Origin: an uncultured Subdoligranulum sp.
Lineage (GTDB): Bacteria; Bacillota; Clostridia; Oscillospirales; Ruminococcaceae
DNA: 64,000 nt
NCBI GenBank assembly: GCA_945830575.1
Contig: CALZZE010000010.1
Coordinates: forward strand, 1 to 64,000
Direction: 5' to 3'
Shown: in pieces, positions 1 to 8,959 of the stretch
How positions within the stretch are numbered: the stretch's first letter is position 1
How the letters are laid out: each line of letters begins with the position of its first letter
Made by a program: the position numbers and the translations under genes
Notes under the pieces: generated by a model
Database searches by the model: none
Told to the model about the DNA's origin: nothing
Seen by the model: the letters and a program-made list of their open reading frames with translations, nothing else

Positions 1-9
1 ACACACCAA

Positions 10-74
10 AACCCCTGCTTACCAGCTTGCTAAACAGGGGTTCTTTGACAGTCTGTCCGGAATTTTGATTCCGG
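10..74 (-). terminator. Tandem hairpins after the GT2 gene
   Basis: Two inverted repeats follow the glycosyltransferase stop codon on the minus strand: CCGGAAT/ATTCCGG at 57-74 with a 4-nt loop, then CAGGGGTT/AACCCCTG at 10-42 followed on the minus strand by TTTTGG. The U-run is weak, so termination is likely but not certain. Confidence 0.5.
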
Positions 75-76
75 CT

Positions 77-853
77 TCACTTCGTTCCCCACTTTTTGAA
101 ATACCGTCCCATGCTCACCAGCTGCATTTTGAACTTGCCTGCGTCCCGCATGGGGGCGCGGTGCCAAGCATGGATGGCCCGGAACTGGGGAACCAGCCAT
201 GCAGTGCCCTTCTGCAGCATTTTCTGGGTCAGGTCGGCGTCCTCCACATACATGAAGTAGTCCTCGTCAAAGCCGCCCACGGCGCGGAACACATCGGTGC
301 GCACCGCCGCAAAGCTGCCGGTGCAGAACTGGATGGGGCGGGGAACACTCAAGTCCTCGTCCTGCATGGTGTAGTGGCGGTCGGCCTTTTCAAACACGCC
401 GCCGAACCGGGGAGCCAGCTGCCGGGCCAGCAGCAGCCACGGGGTGGGCTTGCGGCGGGGCAGATGCTGGATGCGCCCGTCCGGAAAATACAGCTGGGGG
501 GTCGCCATCACTGCGCCGGGTGTGTCCAGCAGCCATCGGGCCAGCGGCTCCAGCGTGTCCTGCTCCAGCAGAATGTCCGGGTTGAGGATAAAATGCACAT
601 CGCTGTGCAGGTTTTTCAAAACAGAATTGTGGCCGCGGCCAAAGCCCACGTTTTCCGGCAGGCAGGTCACCGTCACCCGGCTGTCACCGAAATCGGTGGC
701 GGCCAGCCGCGGGCCGCAGCCGTCCGGGCTGGCATTGTCCACCACGAACAGGGTAAATTCCTTTTGTGGCGTGTGCGCCAGCACACTGCGTACCGCGGCG
801 CACACCTCGTCATAATCACAGTAGGCCACAATGCAGGCACTGATGGTCGGCAT
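77..853 (-). CDS. Glycosyltransferase family 2 (rhamnosyltransferase-like)
   Basis: A 258-residue GT-A fold glycosyltransferase, probably moving a sugar from a nucleotide donor onto an envelope glycan at the cytoplasmic membrane face. The N-terminus (SACIVAYCDYDEV, then VVDNASPDG) is the GT2 nucleotide-binding strand and loop. NVGFGRGHN and LNPDILLE (the metal-binding DXD equivalent) follow near residues 70-95. The acceptor-side motif GGFDEDYFMYVEDADL near 193-208 is typical of rhamnosyltransferase-like GT2 proteins. It lacks membrane segments. It is the last gene of the metY-metA-EAL-GT2 run, 12 bp after the EAL gene. Donor and acceptor cannot be read from sequence. Confidence 0.85.
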   Translation of the reverse strand: MPTISACIVAYCDYDEVCAAVRSVLAHTPQKEFTLFVVDNASPDGCGPRLAATDFGDSRVTVTCLPENVGFGRGHNSVLKNLHSDVHFILNPDILLEQDTLEPLARWLLDTPGAVMATPQLYFPDGRIQHLPRRKPTPWLLLARQLAPRFGGVFEKADRHYTMQDEDLSVPRPIQFCTGSFAAVRTDVFRAVGGFDEDYFMYVEDADLTQKMLQKGTAWLVPQFRAIHAWHRAPMRDAGKFKMQLVSMGRYFKKWGTK

Positions 854-865
854 GGTGTTTCTCCT

Positions 866-2542
866 TTATTTCTGCAAAAACTGGCGCTCAAATTCCTGCG
901 CCGTCACGGGGCGGCTGAACAGGAAGCCCTGCAAAAAGTCCGCGCCCGCCATGGTGGCGTACTGACGCTGGGCCTCGGTCTCGATGCCCTTCACACAAAC
1001 GTGAATTTTCAGCCGGTGGGCCAGCTCGGTGAGACTGGTGACCATCGCCTGATTCACATTGTCGGTGGTCAGGTTCTTCATCAGCGCCCGATCCAGCTTG
1101 ACCCACTGCAATGGCAGGTCGTGCAAAAGCTCCAGCGCGGCGTTGCCGGTGCCGAAATCGTCCAGCGCCACAGTGATGCCGTGGTCGTTGAGGATCCGCA
1201 GCACCTGCGCCGTGGTCTGGCGGCTGACGGTGCGGCAGCTGTGGGTCAGCTCCACACAGAGCGTGTCGCCGGACAGGCCGTACCGATCCAGCAGATGGCA
1301 CAGCGATTCCGCAAACCCGGTCTGGGCGATCTGCCGCCCGGACAGATTGACGCTGACGCCAAGCCCGGGCACAAGCTTCTGCCAGATGCGCGCCTGCTCC
1401 AGAGCGCCGCGCAGCACCCACTGACCCACCAGCAGAATATCACCGGTCTCCTCCAGAATGGGGATGATCTCCTGCACCGTCACATCGGGGAAGGCGGGAT
1501 TATACCACCGCAGCAGCGCCTCCGCCGCGGCACAGCCGCCCCGGCGGACATAGATCTGCGGCTGGAACACCAGCGAAAAATTGGCGCAGCGATTTTCCAC
1601 GTCCCGGTGCAGCGCGGCACGCAGGGTGCGGTCATGCTCCTCGGCCCGGTACATGGCGTCGGTGTAGGGGCCAAGGCCGCCGGGATGGAATTGCTTGGCC
1701 TGTTTCAGCGCGGTATTGGCGCGGGTCAGCAGGATATCCGCGCTCAGGCCATGGCTGGGGTACAGCACATAGCTGCCGGTCAGGTGCAGCGGCAGTGTTT
1801 CCTCGCCCACCGGCAGCGCCCCGGCCGTGATGTTGAACCGGGCAAACACTGCCTCCAGATCAGAAGCATTGGCGTCCCGCTGCCAGTACAGGAATTTGTC
1901 TCCCTCCATGCGGTACAGCGTGCCGGGCATTTCCAGCGCCAAAAGCCGTTCGGCCAGCGCGCGCAGCACCCGGTTGCCAAAGGCATAGCTGTAGGATTCG
2001 TTCACGCTCCCAAAGGCGTCGATGCCGAACAGCAGCAGCCCGCCCCGCACATCGGGGATGCCCAGCGCGTCCCGCAGCTGGGTGTTCAGCTCCTGCGCGG
2101 TCAGAAGGCCGGTGGTGGCATCGCACCGCGCCCCGGCGCCTAAATTGCGCAGAAATCCCGCAAACAGAGACGGCTCACCGTTTTTGTCCCGGCGCAGGCG
2201 GCCCCGGCCATGGACCCACAGATACTCGCCGTTTTTGTCCTTGATGCGAAGCTCAGTGCCGCACACATCGCTGCTCTCGCCGTTGAGCATGGCGTTCCAT
2301 GCCGCCACACAGACGGGCAGATCGGCGGGGTGGACCCGTGGTTTCAGCCGGGCAGCGGGCCGGGAAACATACTCGTCCGGAAAATCGAACAGATCCACGG
2401 CGGTGGGGCTCCAGTGGCAGTAATCCGCCTGCAGGTCCCACACAAAAAAGCACAGATCCTGTGAGCTTTCGGCAAACAGGTCAAACAGCGAGCTGCTGAG
2501 AACCGGGCTGTAAGCCGGGGTAGAAGGGGTGATGGGACTCAT
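866..2542 (-). CDS. PAS-GGDEF-EAL protein with degenerate catalytic motifs
   Basis: A 558-residue soluble protein with three domains: PAS (about 15-130), a GGDEF-type fold (about 140-290) and EAL (about 310-555). The GGDEF signature reads RMEGDKF, so diguanylate cyclase activity is unlikely. In the EAL domain EALLRW, the Asn of VSVNLSG, the first Glu of the ELTH motif, DDFGTG and the Lys of VKLD are present. However, the usual AEGVE motif reads VKGIE, placing Lys where the general-base Glu normally sits, and ELTE reads ELTH. The domain probably binds c-di-GMP or a partner rather than hydrolysing it (inference). Its start overlaps the metA stop by 4 bp (ATGA), indicating translational coupling. 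Confidence 0.85.
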   Translation of the reverse strand: MSPITPSTPAYSPVLSSSLFDLFAESSQDLCFFVWDLQADYCHWSPTAVDLFDFPDEYVSRPAARLKPRVHPADLPVCVAAWNAMLNGESSDVCGTELRIKDKNGEYLWVHGRGRLRRDKNGEPSLFAGFLRNLGAGARCDATTGLLTAQELNTQLRDALGIPDVRGGLLLFGIDAFGSVNESYSYAFGNRVLRALAERLLALEMPGTLYRMEGDKFLYWQRDANASDLEAVFARFNITAGALPVGEETLPLHLTGSYVLYPSHGLSADILLTRANTALKQAKQFHPGGLGPYTDAMYRAEEHDRTLRAALHRDVENRCANFSLVFQPQIYVRRGGCAAAEALLRWYNPAFPDVTVQEIIPILEETGDILLVGQWVLRGALEQARIWQKLVPGLGVSVNLSGRQIAQTGFAESLCHLLDRYGLSGDTLCVELTHSCRTVSRQTTAQVLRILNDHGITVALDDFGTGNAALELLHDLPLQWVKLDRALMKNLTTDNVNQAMVTSLTELAHRLKIHVCVKGIETEAQRQYATMAGADFLQGFLFSRPVTAQEFERQFLQK

Positions 2543-3480
2543 GATTTCTCCTTCGAGGGCAGCGCTTCCAGACTGCCCAGATCATAGGGCGTGTTTTGGT
2601 ACACGTAATAGTTCAGCCAGTTGGTATACAAAAGATGCGCGTGGGCGCGCCAGCGGAACAGAGGGTCCCGGTCCGGGTCATCGTCCGGGTAATAATTGAC
2701 GGGAATCTGAATGGGCTTGCCCGCCAGCACATCCCGGCGGAACTCTGCGTCCAGCGTGTACTTGTCGTATTCCGGGTGCCCCACCACAAAAATCTGGCGG
2801 CCGTTCTCGGTGGACAGCAGCATCGGCCCGGCCACATCGCTCTCGGCCAGCATGCGCAGCTCCTTGCAGGCATCGATGTCCGCCCGGTCAAGACCCGCCC
2901 ACCGGCTGTGAGGAGCGTAGAACACCTCGTCAAAGCCCCGCACCAGCGGGTTGGAGGGCCGTGTGACCCGATGCTCAAAGACGCCGAACATCTTTTTCGG
3001 CAGATGCACCTTGCGCACCCCGAAATGATAATACAGCCCGGCCAGCGCACCCCAGCACAGATGAATGGTGGAGTAGACGTTCTCCTTGCTGTAATCCATG
3101 ATGGCGCACAGCTCGTTCCAGTAATCCACGTCCTCGTAGTCCAGATCCTCGATGGGCGCACCGGTGATGATCATGCCGTCAAAACGCTGGTTTTTCACCT
3201 GATCGAAGGTCTGGTAGAAGGCCTTCATGTGCTGCTGGGGGGTGTGGGTGGTGTCGTGGGTGGCGGTCTGCAGAAAGGTCAAGTTCACCTGCAGCGGCGA
3301 GTTGGCCAGCAGCCGCGCCAGCTGGGTCTCGGTGACGATTTTGGTGGGCATCAGATTCAAAATCAGGATGCGAAGCGGGCGGATGTGCTGGCTCTCGGCC
3401 CGTTCCTCGTGCATGACAAAGACGTTTTCGCGGTAAAGCTCCTCATAGGCGGGCAGCTCCCGGGGGATGATCAACGGCAT
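2539..3480 (-). CDS. metA: Homoserine O-acetyltransferase (MetA family)
   Basis: A 313-residue full-length MetA/HTS-family enzyme that acylates homoserine for methionine synthesis. The catalytic Cys142 is in HLCWGA, and the His-Glu pair is in GHPEY near 235-237. Residue 111 is Glu (TGAPIED). In characterised family members Glu111 gives acetyl-CoA preference and Gly111 succinyl-CoA preference, so acetyl transfer is predicted. That fits the upstream O-acetylhomoserine sulfhydrylase. GGGAGG lies 8 nt before the ATG, in the 21-bp gap after metY. Confidence 0.95.
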   Translation of the reverse strand: MPLIIPRELPAYEELYRENVFVMHEERAESQHIRPLRILILNLMPTKIVTETQLARLLANSPLQVNLTFLQTATHDTTHTPQQHMKAFYQTFDQVKNQRFDGMIITGAPIEDLDYEDVDYWNELCAIMDYSKENVYSTIHLCWGALAGLYYHFGVRKVHLPKKMFGVFEHRVTRPSNPLVRGFDEVFYAPHSRWAGLDRADIDACKELRMLAESDVAGPMLLSTENGRQIFVVGHPEYDKYTLDAEFRRDVLAGKPIQIPVNYYPDDDPDRDPLFRWRAHAHLLYTNWLNYYVYQNTPYDLGSLEALPSKEKS

Positions 3481-3501
3481 GGTTCAGACCTCCCGTTCGG
3501 T

Positions 3502-4791
3502 TCAGATTTTGTCCAGCGCCTGCGCAATGTCCGCAATCAGGTCGGCCTTGTCCTCCAGACCGCAGCTCATGCGCACCAGATCCGGCTGCACGCCGGCGGC
3601 CAGCAGCTGCTCCTCGGTCATCTGGCGGTGGGTGGAGCTGGCGGGATGCAGGCAGCAGGTGCGGGCGTCCGCCACATGGGTTTCGATGGCGGCGACCTTT
3701 AGATGGCCCATGAAGGCCGCAGCCGCCTCCCGGCCGCCCTTCACGCCGAAGCTGACCACGCCGCAGGAACCGTTCGGCAGATATTTCTGCGCCGCAGCGT
3801 GGTATTTATCACCGGGCAGGCCGCAGTAATTCACATAGGCGATCTTAGGATGGCTGGCAAGGAACTCCGCCACAGCCTGCCCGTTCTCGCAGTGGCGGGC
3901 CATGCGCACATGCAGGCTTTCCAGCCCCAGATTGAGCATATAGGCGCTGACCGGGCTTTGGGTGCAGCCGAAGTCCCGCATCAGCTGGGCGGTGCATTTG
4001 GTGATAAAGGCCCCGCCCATGCCGAACCGCTCAGCATAGGTGATGCCGTGGTAGCTGTCGTCGGGGGTGGTCAGGCCGGGGAACTTGTCAGCGTGGGCCA
4101 TCCAGTCAAACCTGCCGCCGTCCACAATGGCGCCGCCCACGCAGCCGCCGTGACCGTCCATGTATTTGGTGGTGGAATGGGTGACGATGTCGGCGCCCCA
4201 CTCCAGCGGGCGGCAGTTGATGGGGGTGGCAAAGGTGTTGTCCACGATGAGCGGTACGTTGTGGCGGTGGGCCGCAGCGGCAAAGCGCTCAATGTCCAGC
4301 ACGGTCAGCGCCGGGTTGGCAATGGTCTCACCGAAAACTGCCTTGGTGTTGGGCTGGAAGGCCGCGTCCAGCTCCTCGTCGCTGGCGTCGGGGGAGACAA
4401 AGGTGGCGGTAATGCCCATCTTGGCCATGGTCACAGCGATCAGGTTGAAGGTACCGCCGTAGATGGAGGAGGAAGATACGATGTGATCCCCCGCGTTGCA
4501 GATGTTGAACAGCGCAAAGAAGTTGGCAGCCTGCCCGGAGCTGGTCAGCATGCCGGCGGTGCCGCCCTCCAGCTGGGTGATCTTGGCGGCCACATGGTCG
4601 CAGGTGGGATTGGCCAGACGGGAATAGAAGTAGCCGTCTGCCTCCAGATCAAACAGCTTGCCCATCTCGTCGGAGCTGTCATATTTAAAGGTAGTGCTTT
4701 GGATAATGGGGATTTGCCGCGGTTCGCCGTTGCCGGGCGTATAACCGCCCTGTACACAGATGGTGTTGCGGGAAAGCGTGGTATCTGCCAT
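3502..4791 (-). CDS. metY: O-acetylhomoserine aminocarboxypropyltransferase (sulfhydrylase)
   Basis: A 429-residue PLP enzyme of the Cys/Met metabolism family, making homocysteine from O-acetylhomoserine and sulfide. The PLP-binding Lys is in HSTTKYMDGHG. NPTCDH near the N-terminus, VDNTFATP and the long family length (about 430) separate it from the shorter cystathionine gamma-synthases. The start was set at 4791 because AGGAGG sits 8 nt upstream; an in-frame ATG at 4815 has no such site. It is first gene of the operon, with a strong promoter about 45 bp upstream. With metA it forms a direct-sulfhydrylation route to methionine. Confidence 0.93.
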   Translation of the reverse strand: MADTTLSRNTICVQGGYTPGNGEPRQIPIIQSTTFKYDSSDEMGKLFDLEADGYFYSRLANPTCDHVAAKITQLEGGTAGMLTSSGQAANFFALFNICNAGDHIVSSSSIYGGTFNLIAVTMAKMGITATFVSPDASDEELDAAFQPNTKAVFGETIANPALTVLDIERFAAAAHRHNVPLIVDNTFATPINCRPLEWGADIVTHSTTKYMDGHGGCVGGAIVDGGRFDWMAHADKFPGLTTPDDSYHGITYAERFGMGGAFITKCTAQLMRDFGCTQSPVSAYMLNLGLESLHVRMARHCENGQAVAEFLASHPKIAYVNYCGLPGDKYHAAAQKYLPNGSCGVVSFGVKGGREAAAAFMGHLKVAAIETHVADARTCCLHPASSTHRQMTEEQLLAAGVQPDLVRMSCGLEDKADLIADIAQALDKI

Positions 4792-4833
4792 GAGAGGATC
4801 CTCCTGAAACTGCAAAATTCTACATATATTGTT

Positions 4834-4862
4834 ATTGTACCCTGTTTTACGCGCTAAATCAA
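4834..4862 (-). promoter_or_regulatory. Promoter of the metY-metA-EAL-GT2 operon
   Basis: On the minus strand TTGATT (4857-4862), a 17-bp spacer and TACAAT (4834-4839). The predicted leader is only about 36 nt, too short for a SAM riboswitch or T-box, so any methionine control would have to be at transcription initiation. Confidence 0.8.
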
Positions 4863-4932
4863 GACGGCGTGGAAATTTTCAGCGTGTTCGCACCTTTCGG
4901 CGTGAACAAATTGTGAATCTTTGCAAAACCTC

Positions 4933-4960
4933 TTGACATTGAATGGGAATGTGGTACAAT
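4933..4960 (+). promoter_or_regulatory. clpB promoter (sigma-A type, extended -10)
   Basis: TTGACA at 4933-4938, a 16-bp spacer and TACAAT at 4955-4960 preceded by TGG (extended -10). The CIRCE element begins one base after the -10. Confidence 0.85.
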
Positions 4961-4961
4961 A

Positions 4962-4988
4962 TTAGCAGTCAGAGGTTGAGAGTGCTAA
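4962..4988 (+). promoter_or_regulatory. CIRCE operator (HrcA site) of clpB
   Basis: TTAGCAGTC, 9 nt, GAGTGCTAA. This matches the CIRCE consensus TTAGCACTC-N9-GAGTGCTAA with a single mismatch in the left arm. It covers the expected transcription start of clpB, so HrcA repression relieved by heat is expected. A leader of about 118 nt follows to the ATG. Confidence 0.93.
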
Positions 4989-5106
4989 TTTAGCTTAGAC
5001 CCGGCGGAAACCGCATGAAAATACGGAAAACCAAGCCGGTCAGCATCCGAAAGCCGCTGTTTGCTAATAGATTGTATAGTATCTGCAAAATAAGGGAGGT
5101 ACTTGT

Positions 5107-7719
5107 ATGAACATGAATCAAATGACACAGAAAACCATCGAGGCCATCCAGAACGCCCAGCGCCTCGCGGTGGAATATGCCAATCAGGCCATCGAGCAGG
5201 AGCATCTGCTGGCGGCGCTGGCCCGGCAGGATAACGGGCTGATCGCCCAGCTGCTCACCAGAATGAACGTGGATCCGAACGCCTTTGCGCAGGCGGCCCT
5301 GCAAAAGGTGGAGGCGCTGCCCCGGGTGACCGGTTCGGGACGCGACCCGGAAAAGGTCTACATCTCCAACGAGATGGATCAGGCTTTCAACGCCGCTGAG
5401 AGTCAGGCCGGACGGATGAAGGACGACTATATCAGTGTGGAGCACATCTTCTTGGGGATGCTCCAGCGCCCCGGCCGGGCGGCGGGAGAACTATTCCGAC
5501 AGTTCGGCATCACCGAGGAAAAATTCATGGCCCAGCTTTCCGCGGTGCGCGGCAACCAGCGGGTCACCACCGACAACCCGGAATCCACCTACGATGCGCT
5601 GAAAAAATACGGGCAGGATCTGGTGGAGATGGCCCGCGCCAACAAGCTGGACCCAGTCATCGGCCGTGACAGCGAGATCCGCAACGTCATCCGCATCCTC
5701 TCCCGTAAGCGCAAAAACAACCCCGTGCTCATCGGTGAGGCGGGCGTTGGCAAGACCGCCATTGCCGAGGGCCTTGCCCAGCGTATCGTGCGGGGGGATG
5801 TGCCGGAAAACCTCAAGGACCGCACCATTTTCAGTCTGGACATGGGTGCGCTGGTGGCGGGCGCAAAGTACCGCGGCGAGTTTGAGGAACGGCTGAAATC
5901 CGTCCTCAACGAAGTGAAAAAGAGCGAAGGCAAGATCATTCTTTTCATTGATGAGCTGCACACCATCGTGGGCGCGGGCAAGACGGACGGCGCCATGGAC
6001 GCGGGCAACCTGCTTAAGCCCATGCTGGCGCGGGGCGAACTGCACTGCATCGGCGCCACCACGCTGGACGAATACCGGGAGTATATTGAGAAGGATCCGG
6101 CGCTGGAGCGTCGTTTCCAGCCGGTCACCGTCAACGAGCCTACGGTGGAGGACACCATTTCCATCCTGCGCGGCCTGAAAGAACGGTACGAGGTATACCA
6201 CGGCGTGAAAATTCAGGACGGCGCGCTCATTGCTGCGGCCACCCTGTCCGACCGCTATATCACCGACCGGTTCCTGCCGGACAAGGCCATCGACCTTGTG
6301 GACGAGGCCTGCGCCATGGTCAAGACCGAGCTGGATTCCATGCCCGCCGAGCTGGACGATCTGAACCACCGCATCACCCAGCTGCAAATCGAGGAGGCCT
6401 CCTTGAAAAAGGAGACCGATGAGCTGTCCCGCCAGCGCCTGGCCGCGCTGGAAAAGGAAATGGCCGAGCTGCGGGATGAGTTCAACTCCAAGAAAGCCCA
6501 GTGGGAGAACGAGAAAAACGCCATCGGCAAGGTGCAGAGCCTGCGCGCTGAGGTGGAGTCCACCAAGGCGGAGATCGAGAAGGCCACCCGCACCGGCGAC
6601 TACGCCAAAGCCGGCGAACTGCAATACGGCAAGCTGCCCAGCCTACAAAAGGAACTGGAGGAGCAGGAACGCTTTGCCGCTGAGAAAAAGGAGTCCAGCC
6701 TGCTGCGCGACCGGGTCACCGACGAGGAGATCGCCCGCATTGTGGCCCGCTGGACCGGCATCCCGGTGGAAAAGCTGGTGGAGGGCGAGCGAGAAAAGCT
6801 GCTGCGCCTGCCTGATGTGCTGCATCAGCGGGTCATCGGTCAGGACGAGGCGGTGCAAAAGGTGGCGGACGCCATCCTGCGCTCCCGCGCCGGCATCGCC
6901 AACCCCAACCGTCCCATCGGCAGCTTCCTGTTCCTTGGCCCCACCGGCGTGGGCAAGACCGAGCTGGCGAAGGCGCTGGCGCAGGCCCTGTTTGACGATG
7001 AAAAGAACCTCATCCGCATCGATATGACGGAATATATGGAGAAGTTCAGCGTCAGCCGCCTCATCGGCGCGCCTCCGGGATACGTGGGCTACGAGGAGGG
7101 CGGCCAGCTGACCGAGGCTGTCCGCCGCCGTCCTTACAGCGTGGTGCTGTTCGATGAGGTGGAGAAGGCCCACCCGGATGTGTTCAACATCCTGCTGCAG
7201 GTGCTGGACGATGGCCGCATCACCGACAGTCAGGGACGCACGGTGGACTTCAAGAACACCGTCATCATCCTCACCTCCAACCTTGGCTCCGACCTGATTC
7301 TGGAGGATCTGGAGAGGAACCGCGCCGAGGGACGCAACGAGCTGTCCGATACCGCCCGCGGGCAGATCGACAGCCTGCTCAAGCGGCAGTTCCGGCCGGA
7401 ATTCCTCAACCGTCTGGACGACATCGTCTACTACAAGAGCCTGACCAAGGAGGAAATCGGCTCCATCGTGGAGCTGATGCTCACCGACCTGCGCCGCCGT
7501 CTGGCGGATAAGCAGCTGGGTCTGACTGTCACCGACGCGGCCAAAACCGCTATCATTGAGGGCGGTTACGACCCCATCTACGGTGCGCGGCCCCTCAAGC
7601 GGTATATTCAGGCACATGTGGAAACCATGATCGCCAAGGAAATCATTGCCGGCGCGCACACGGCGGGGGACACCCTCACCGTGGACGCCGACGAAAACGG
7701 CCATCTGCTGCTACGATAA
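5107..7719 (+). CDS. clpB: ATP-dependent disaggregase ClpB
   Basis: An 870-residue AAA+ chaperone that, with DnaK, pulls polypeptides out of aggregates in the cytoplasm. Domains are the N-domain repeats (about 1-150), NBD1 with Walker A GEAGVGKT at 210-217 and Walker B FIDELHT near 283, the long coiled-coil M domain (about 400-530) that distinguishes ClpB from ClpC, and NBD2 with Walker A GPTGVGKT at 611-618. The C-terminal [10 protein letters not shown] sensor-2 segment is intact. GGGAGG lies 7 nt before the ATG. It is transcribed alone from a CIRCE-controlled promoter. Confidence 0.98.
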   Translation: MNMNQMTQKTIEAIQNAQRLAVEYANQAIEQEHLLAALARQDNGLIAQLLTRMNVDPNAFAQAALQKVEALPRVTGSGRDPEKVYISNEMDQAFNAAESQAGRMKDDYISVEHIFLGMLQRPGRAAGELFRQFGITEEKFMAQLSAVRGNQRVTTDNPESTYDALKKYGQDLVEMARANKLDPVIGRDSEIRNVIRILSRKRKNNPVLIGEAGVGKTAIAEGLAQRIVRGDVPENLKDRTIFSLDMGALVAGAKYRGEFEERLKSVLNEVKKSEGKIILFIDELHTIVGAGKTDGAMDAGNLLKPMLARGELHCIGATTLDEYREYIEKDPALERRFQPVTVNEPTVEDTISILRGLKERYEVYHGVKIQDGALIAAATLSDRYITDRFLPDKAIDLVDEACAMVKTELDSMPAELDDLNHRITQLQIEEASLKKETDELSRQRLAALEKEMAELRDEFNSKKAQWENEKNAIGKVQSLRAEVESTKAEIEKATRTGDYAKAGELQYGKLPSLQKELEEQERFAAEKKESSLLRDRVTDEEIARIVARWTGIPVEKLVEGEREKLLRLPDVLHQRVIGQDEAVQKVADAILRSRAGIANPNRPIGSFLFLGPTGVGKTELAKALAQALFDDEKNLIRIDMTEYMEKFSVSRLIGAPPGYVGYEEGGQLTEAVRRRPYSVVLFDEVEKAHPDVFNILLQVLDDGRITDSQGRTVDFKNTVIILTSNLGSDLILEDLERNRAEGRNELSDTARGQIDSLLKRQFRPEFLNRLDDIVYYKSLTKEEIGSIVELMLTDLRRRLADKQLGLTVTDAAKTAIIEGGYDPIYGARPLKRYIQAHVETMIAKEIIAGAHTAGDTLTVDADENGHLLLR

Positions 7720-7731
7720 CTGCGTAACGAG

Positions 7732-7759
7732 CGCCCCCGGAGGAAAACCTCCGGGGGCG
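7732..7759 (+). terminator. Hairpin after clpB (first twin)
   Basis: Perfect 12-bp stem CGCCCCCGGAGG/CCTCCGGGGGCG with an AAAA loop. It lacks a downstream T-run. The same stem recurs at 7936-7961. Confidence 0.6.
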
Positions 7760-7808
7760 TCAGACTGTCAAAAAAGTCCAATCACAACGAAAAACCTTGC
7801 CATCATTC

Positions 7809-7905
7809 GTAGGGGCGGGACATGTCCCGCCCGAAAAACGTGGCCTTACAACGATGTTTCTTGTTTGGCAGCGTACCACGGGGCGTCGAGGACGCCGCCC
7901 CCTAC
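7809..7905. repeat. MITE-like intergenic repeat
   Basis: Begins GTAGGGGCGG and ends CCGCCCCCTAC, near-perfect inverted ends around 97 bp that contain two inner hairpins (GGGGCGGGACATGTCCCGCCC and GGCGTCGAGGACGCC cores). There is no ORF inside. It looks like the dispersed small repeats seen in Oscillospiraceae genomes (family assignment from memory, not searched). Confidence 0.5.
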
Positions 7906-7935
7906 AGTTGCAAATGCAGTTTTTTCGACAAGCTG

Positions 7936-7965
7936 CGCCCCCGGAGGAACCTCCGGGGGCGTTTT
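7936..7965. terminator. Hairpin between clpB and the GNAT gene (second twin)
   Basis: CGCCCCCGGAGG/CCTCCGGGGGCG with a 2-nt loop and then TTTT on the plus strand, a good rho-independent terminator. It lies between the convergent clpB and acetyltransferase genes and duplicates the stem at 7732-7759. Confidence 0.7.
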
Positions 7966-7970
7966 GTCAG

Positions 7971-8513
7971 TCAGGTTTGGTCAGTCAAAAGATATTCCAG
8001 CTGGCAGTCGCAGGGTTCGGCGGCGGTGTGGGCGGGGTCATATTCCTCCGCCTCCACGCAGCCCATTTTTCTGTAAAATGCCTGACTCTCCACAGCGGAA
8101 TGGGCGGAAATATACAGCTTTTGTCCGCCCTGTCCGGCGGCCCAGCGGGCGGCGGACAGAAACAGCACCGCGCCGATGCCCTGCCCCCGCAATTCCTGCG
8201 AGACATGCAGGCTGGATAAGTCCCGGTACTGCCCGCGGCTGCCCAACGGCCCGGCCTCCACCGAGACAAAGCCTTTCAGAATCCCGTTCTGAAAAGCGCC
8301 GTACACAAAACCGCCCTGTGCCAGCGTGCGGCGCAGACAGTCCACCAGTGCGGCGTAGTCGGTTTCGTTCCAGTCGTCCACAAAAGGCACATCCCGAATC
8401 ACCCATGCGCCGTCCACCTTGCGCCAGCAGCGGGTGACCTCCTGCCGCCGGACAAACCCGGCAAACAGCGCCCGGTCAAGCTCCTGCCGACAGATACTCC
8501 GGTATTTTGTCAC
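7971..8513 (-). CDS. GNAT family N-acetyltransferase
   Basis: A 180-residue single-domain acetyltransferase. Motif A reads ELRGQGIGAVLF near residues 109-120, binding the acetyl-CoA pyrophosphate. YISAHSAVESQAFYRKMGC is the C-terminal motif-B region. The substrate is not recognisable. The start is GTG and overlaps the stop of the upstream acetyltransferase as GTGA, so the two genes are translationally coupled. Confidence 0.8.
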   Translation of the reverse strand: MTKYRSICRQELDRALFAGFVRRQEVTRCWRKVDGAWVIRDVPFVDDWNETDYAALVDCLRRTLAQGGFVYGAFQNGILKGFVSVEAGPLGSRGQYRDLSSLHVSQELRGQGIGAVLFLSAARWAAGQGGQKLYISAHSAVESQAFYRKMGCVEAEEYDPAHTAAEPCDCQLEYLLTDQT

Positions 8514-8959
8514 GGCAGAACCCTCACCAGCTCCACTTCCGCCCCGTCCCGCATGCCGGTGGGGGAAAAGCCAAGGCTTTCGTACAGGCGCAGCGCGGCG
8601 GTGTTGCGTTCGTGGCAGGTCATGGCCACGCGGGGACTGTCCCCGAAGGGCTTTGCGGCAATGTAGGCCAGCACCTGTTCCATGGCCGCCCGGCCAAAGC
8701 CCCGGTGCTGGTATTGGGCATCAATCATCAGATGCCACACATCGTATTCCGGCACGTCATAGTCGTAAATGACCATCACATAGCCCACCATGATGTCACC
8801 GTCATAGATGCCGAAGGGGATACACTGGTTCCGGTAAACATAGGCCTGTGCCAGGCTGCGGATGGGGGAGGAGACAAACGCCTCCTGACCGGGGGCCAGT
8901 TCCAGATGAAATGCGTCAAGGAAATTGTGTTCGTTGATTGGTCGTAAGGTCACGTTCAT
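8510..8959 (-). CDS. GNAT acetyltransferase, spermidine acetyltransferase (BltD-like)
   Basis: A 149-residue GNAT protein. YDVWHLMIDAQYQHRGFGRAA gives the beta-4 strand and motif A (Q-x2-G-x-G). MTCHERNTAALRLYESLGF is the typical motif-B end. The polar N-terminus and VGYVMVIYDYD strand resemble polyamine N-acetyltransferases of the BltD/PaiA group; substrate assignment is inference. AAAGGAG lies 6 nt before the ATG. It is first of a two-gene unit with the following GNAT gene. Confidence 0.75.
   Translation of the reverse strand: MNVTLRPINEHNFLDAFHLELAPGQEAFVSSPIRSLAQAYVYRNQCIPFGIYDGDIMVGYVMVIYDYDVPEYDVWHLMIDAQYQHRGFGRAAMEQVLAYIAAKPFGDSPRVAMTCHERNTAALRLYESLGFSPTGMRDGAEVELVRVLP

Noticed and set aside
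65-2143. Very long open frame on the plus strand opposite the GT2 and EAL genes
   Set aside because: Antisense frame that stays open because of high third-position GC; low-complexity Gly/His/Gln-rich product with no domain, and the minus strand has clear enzymes.
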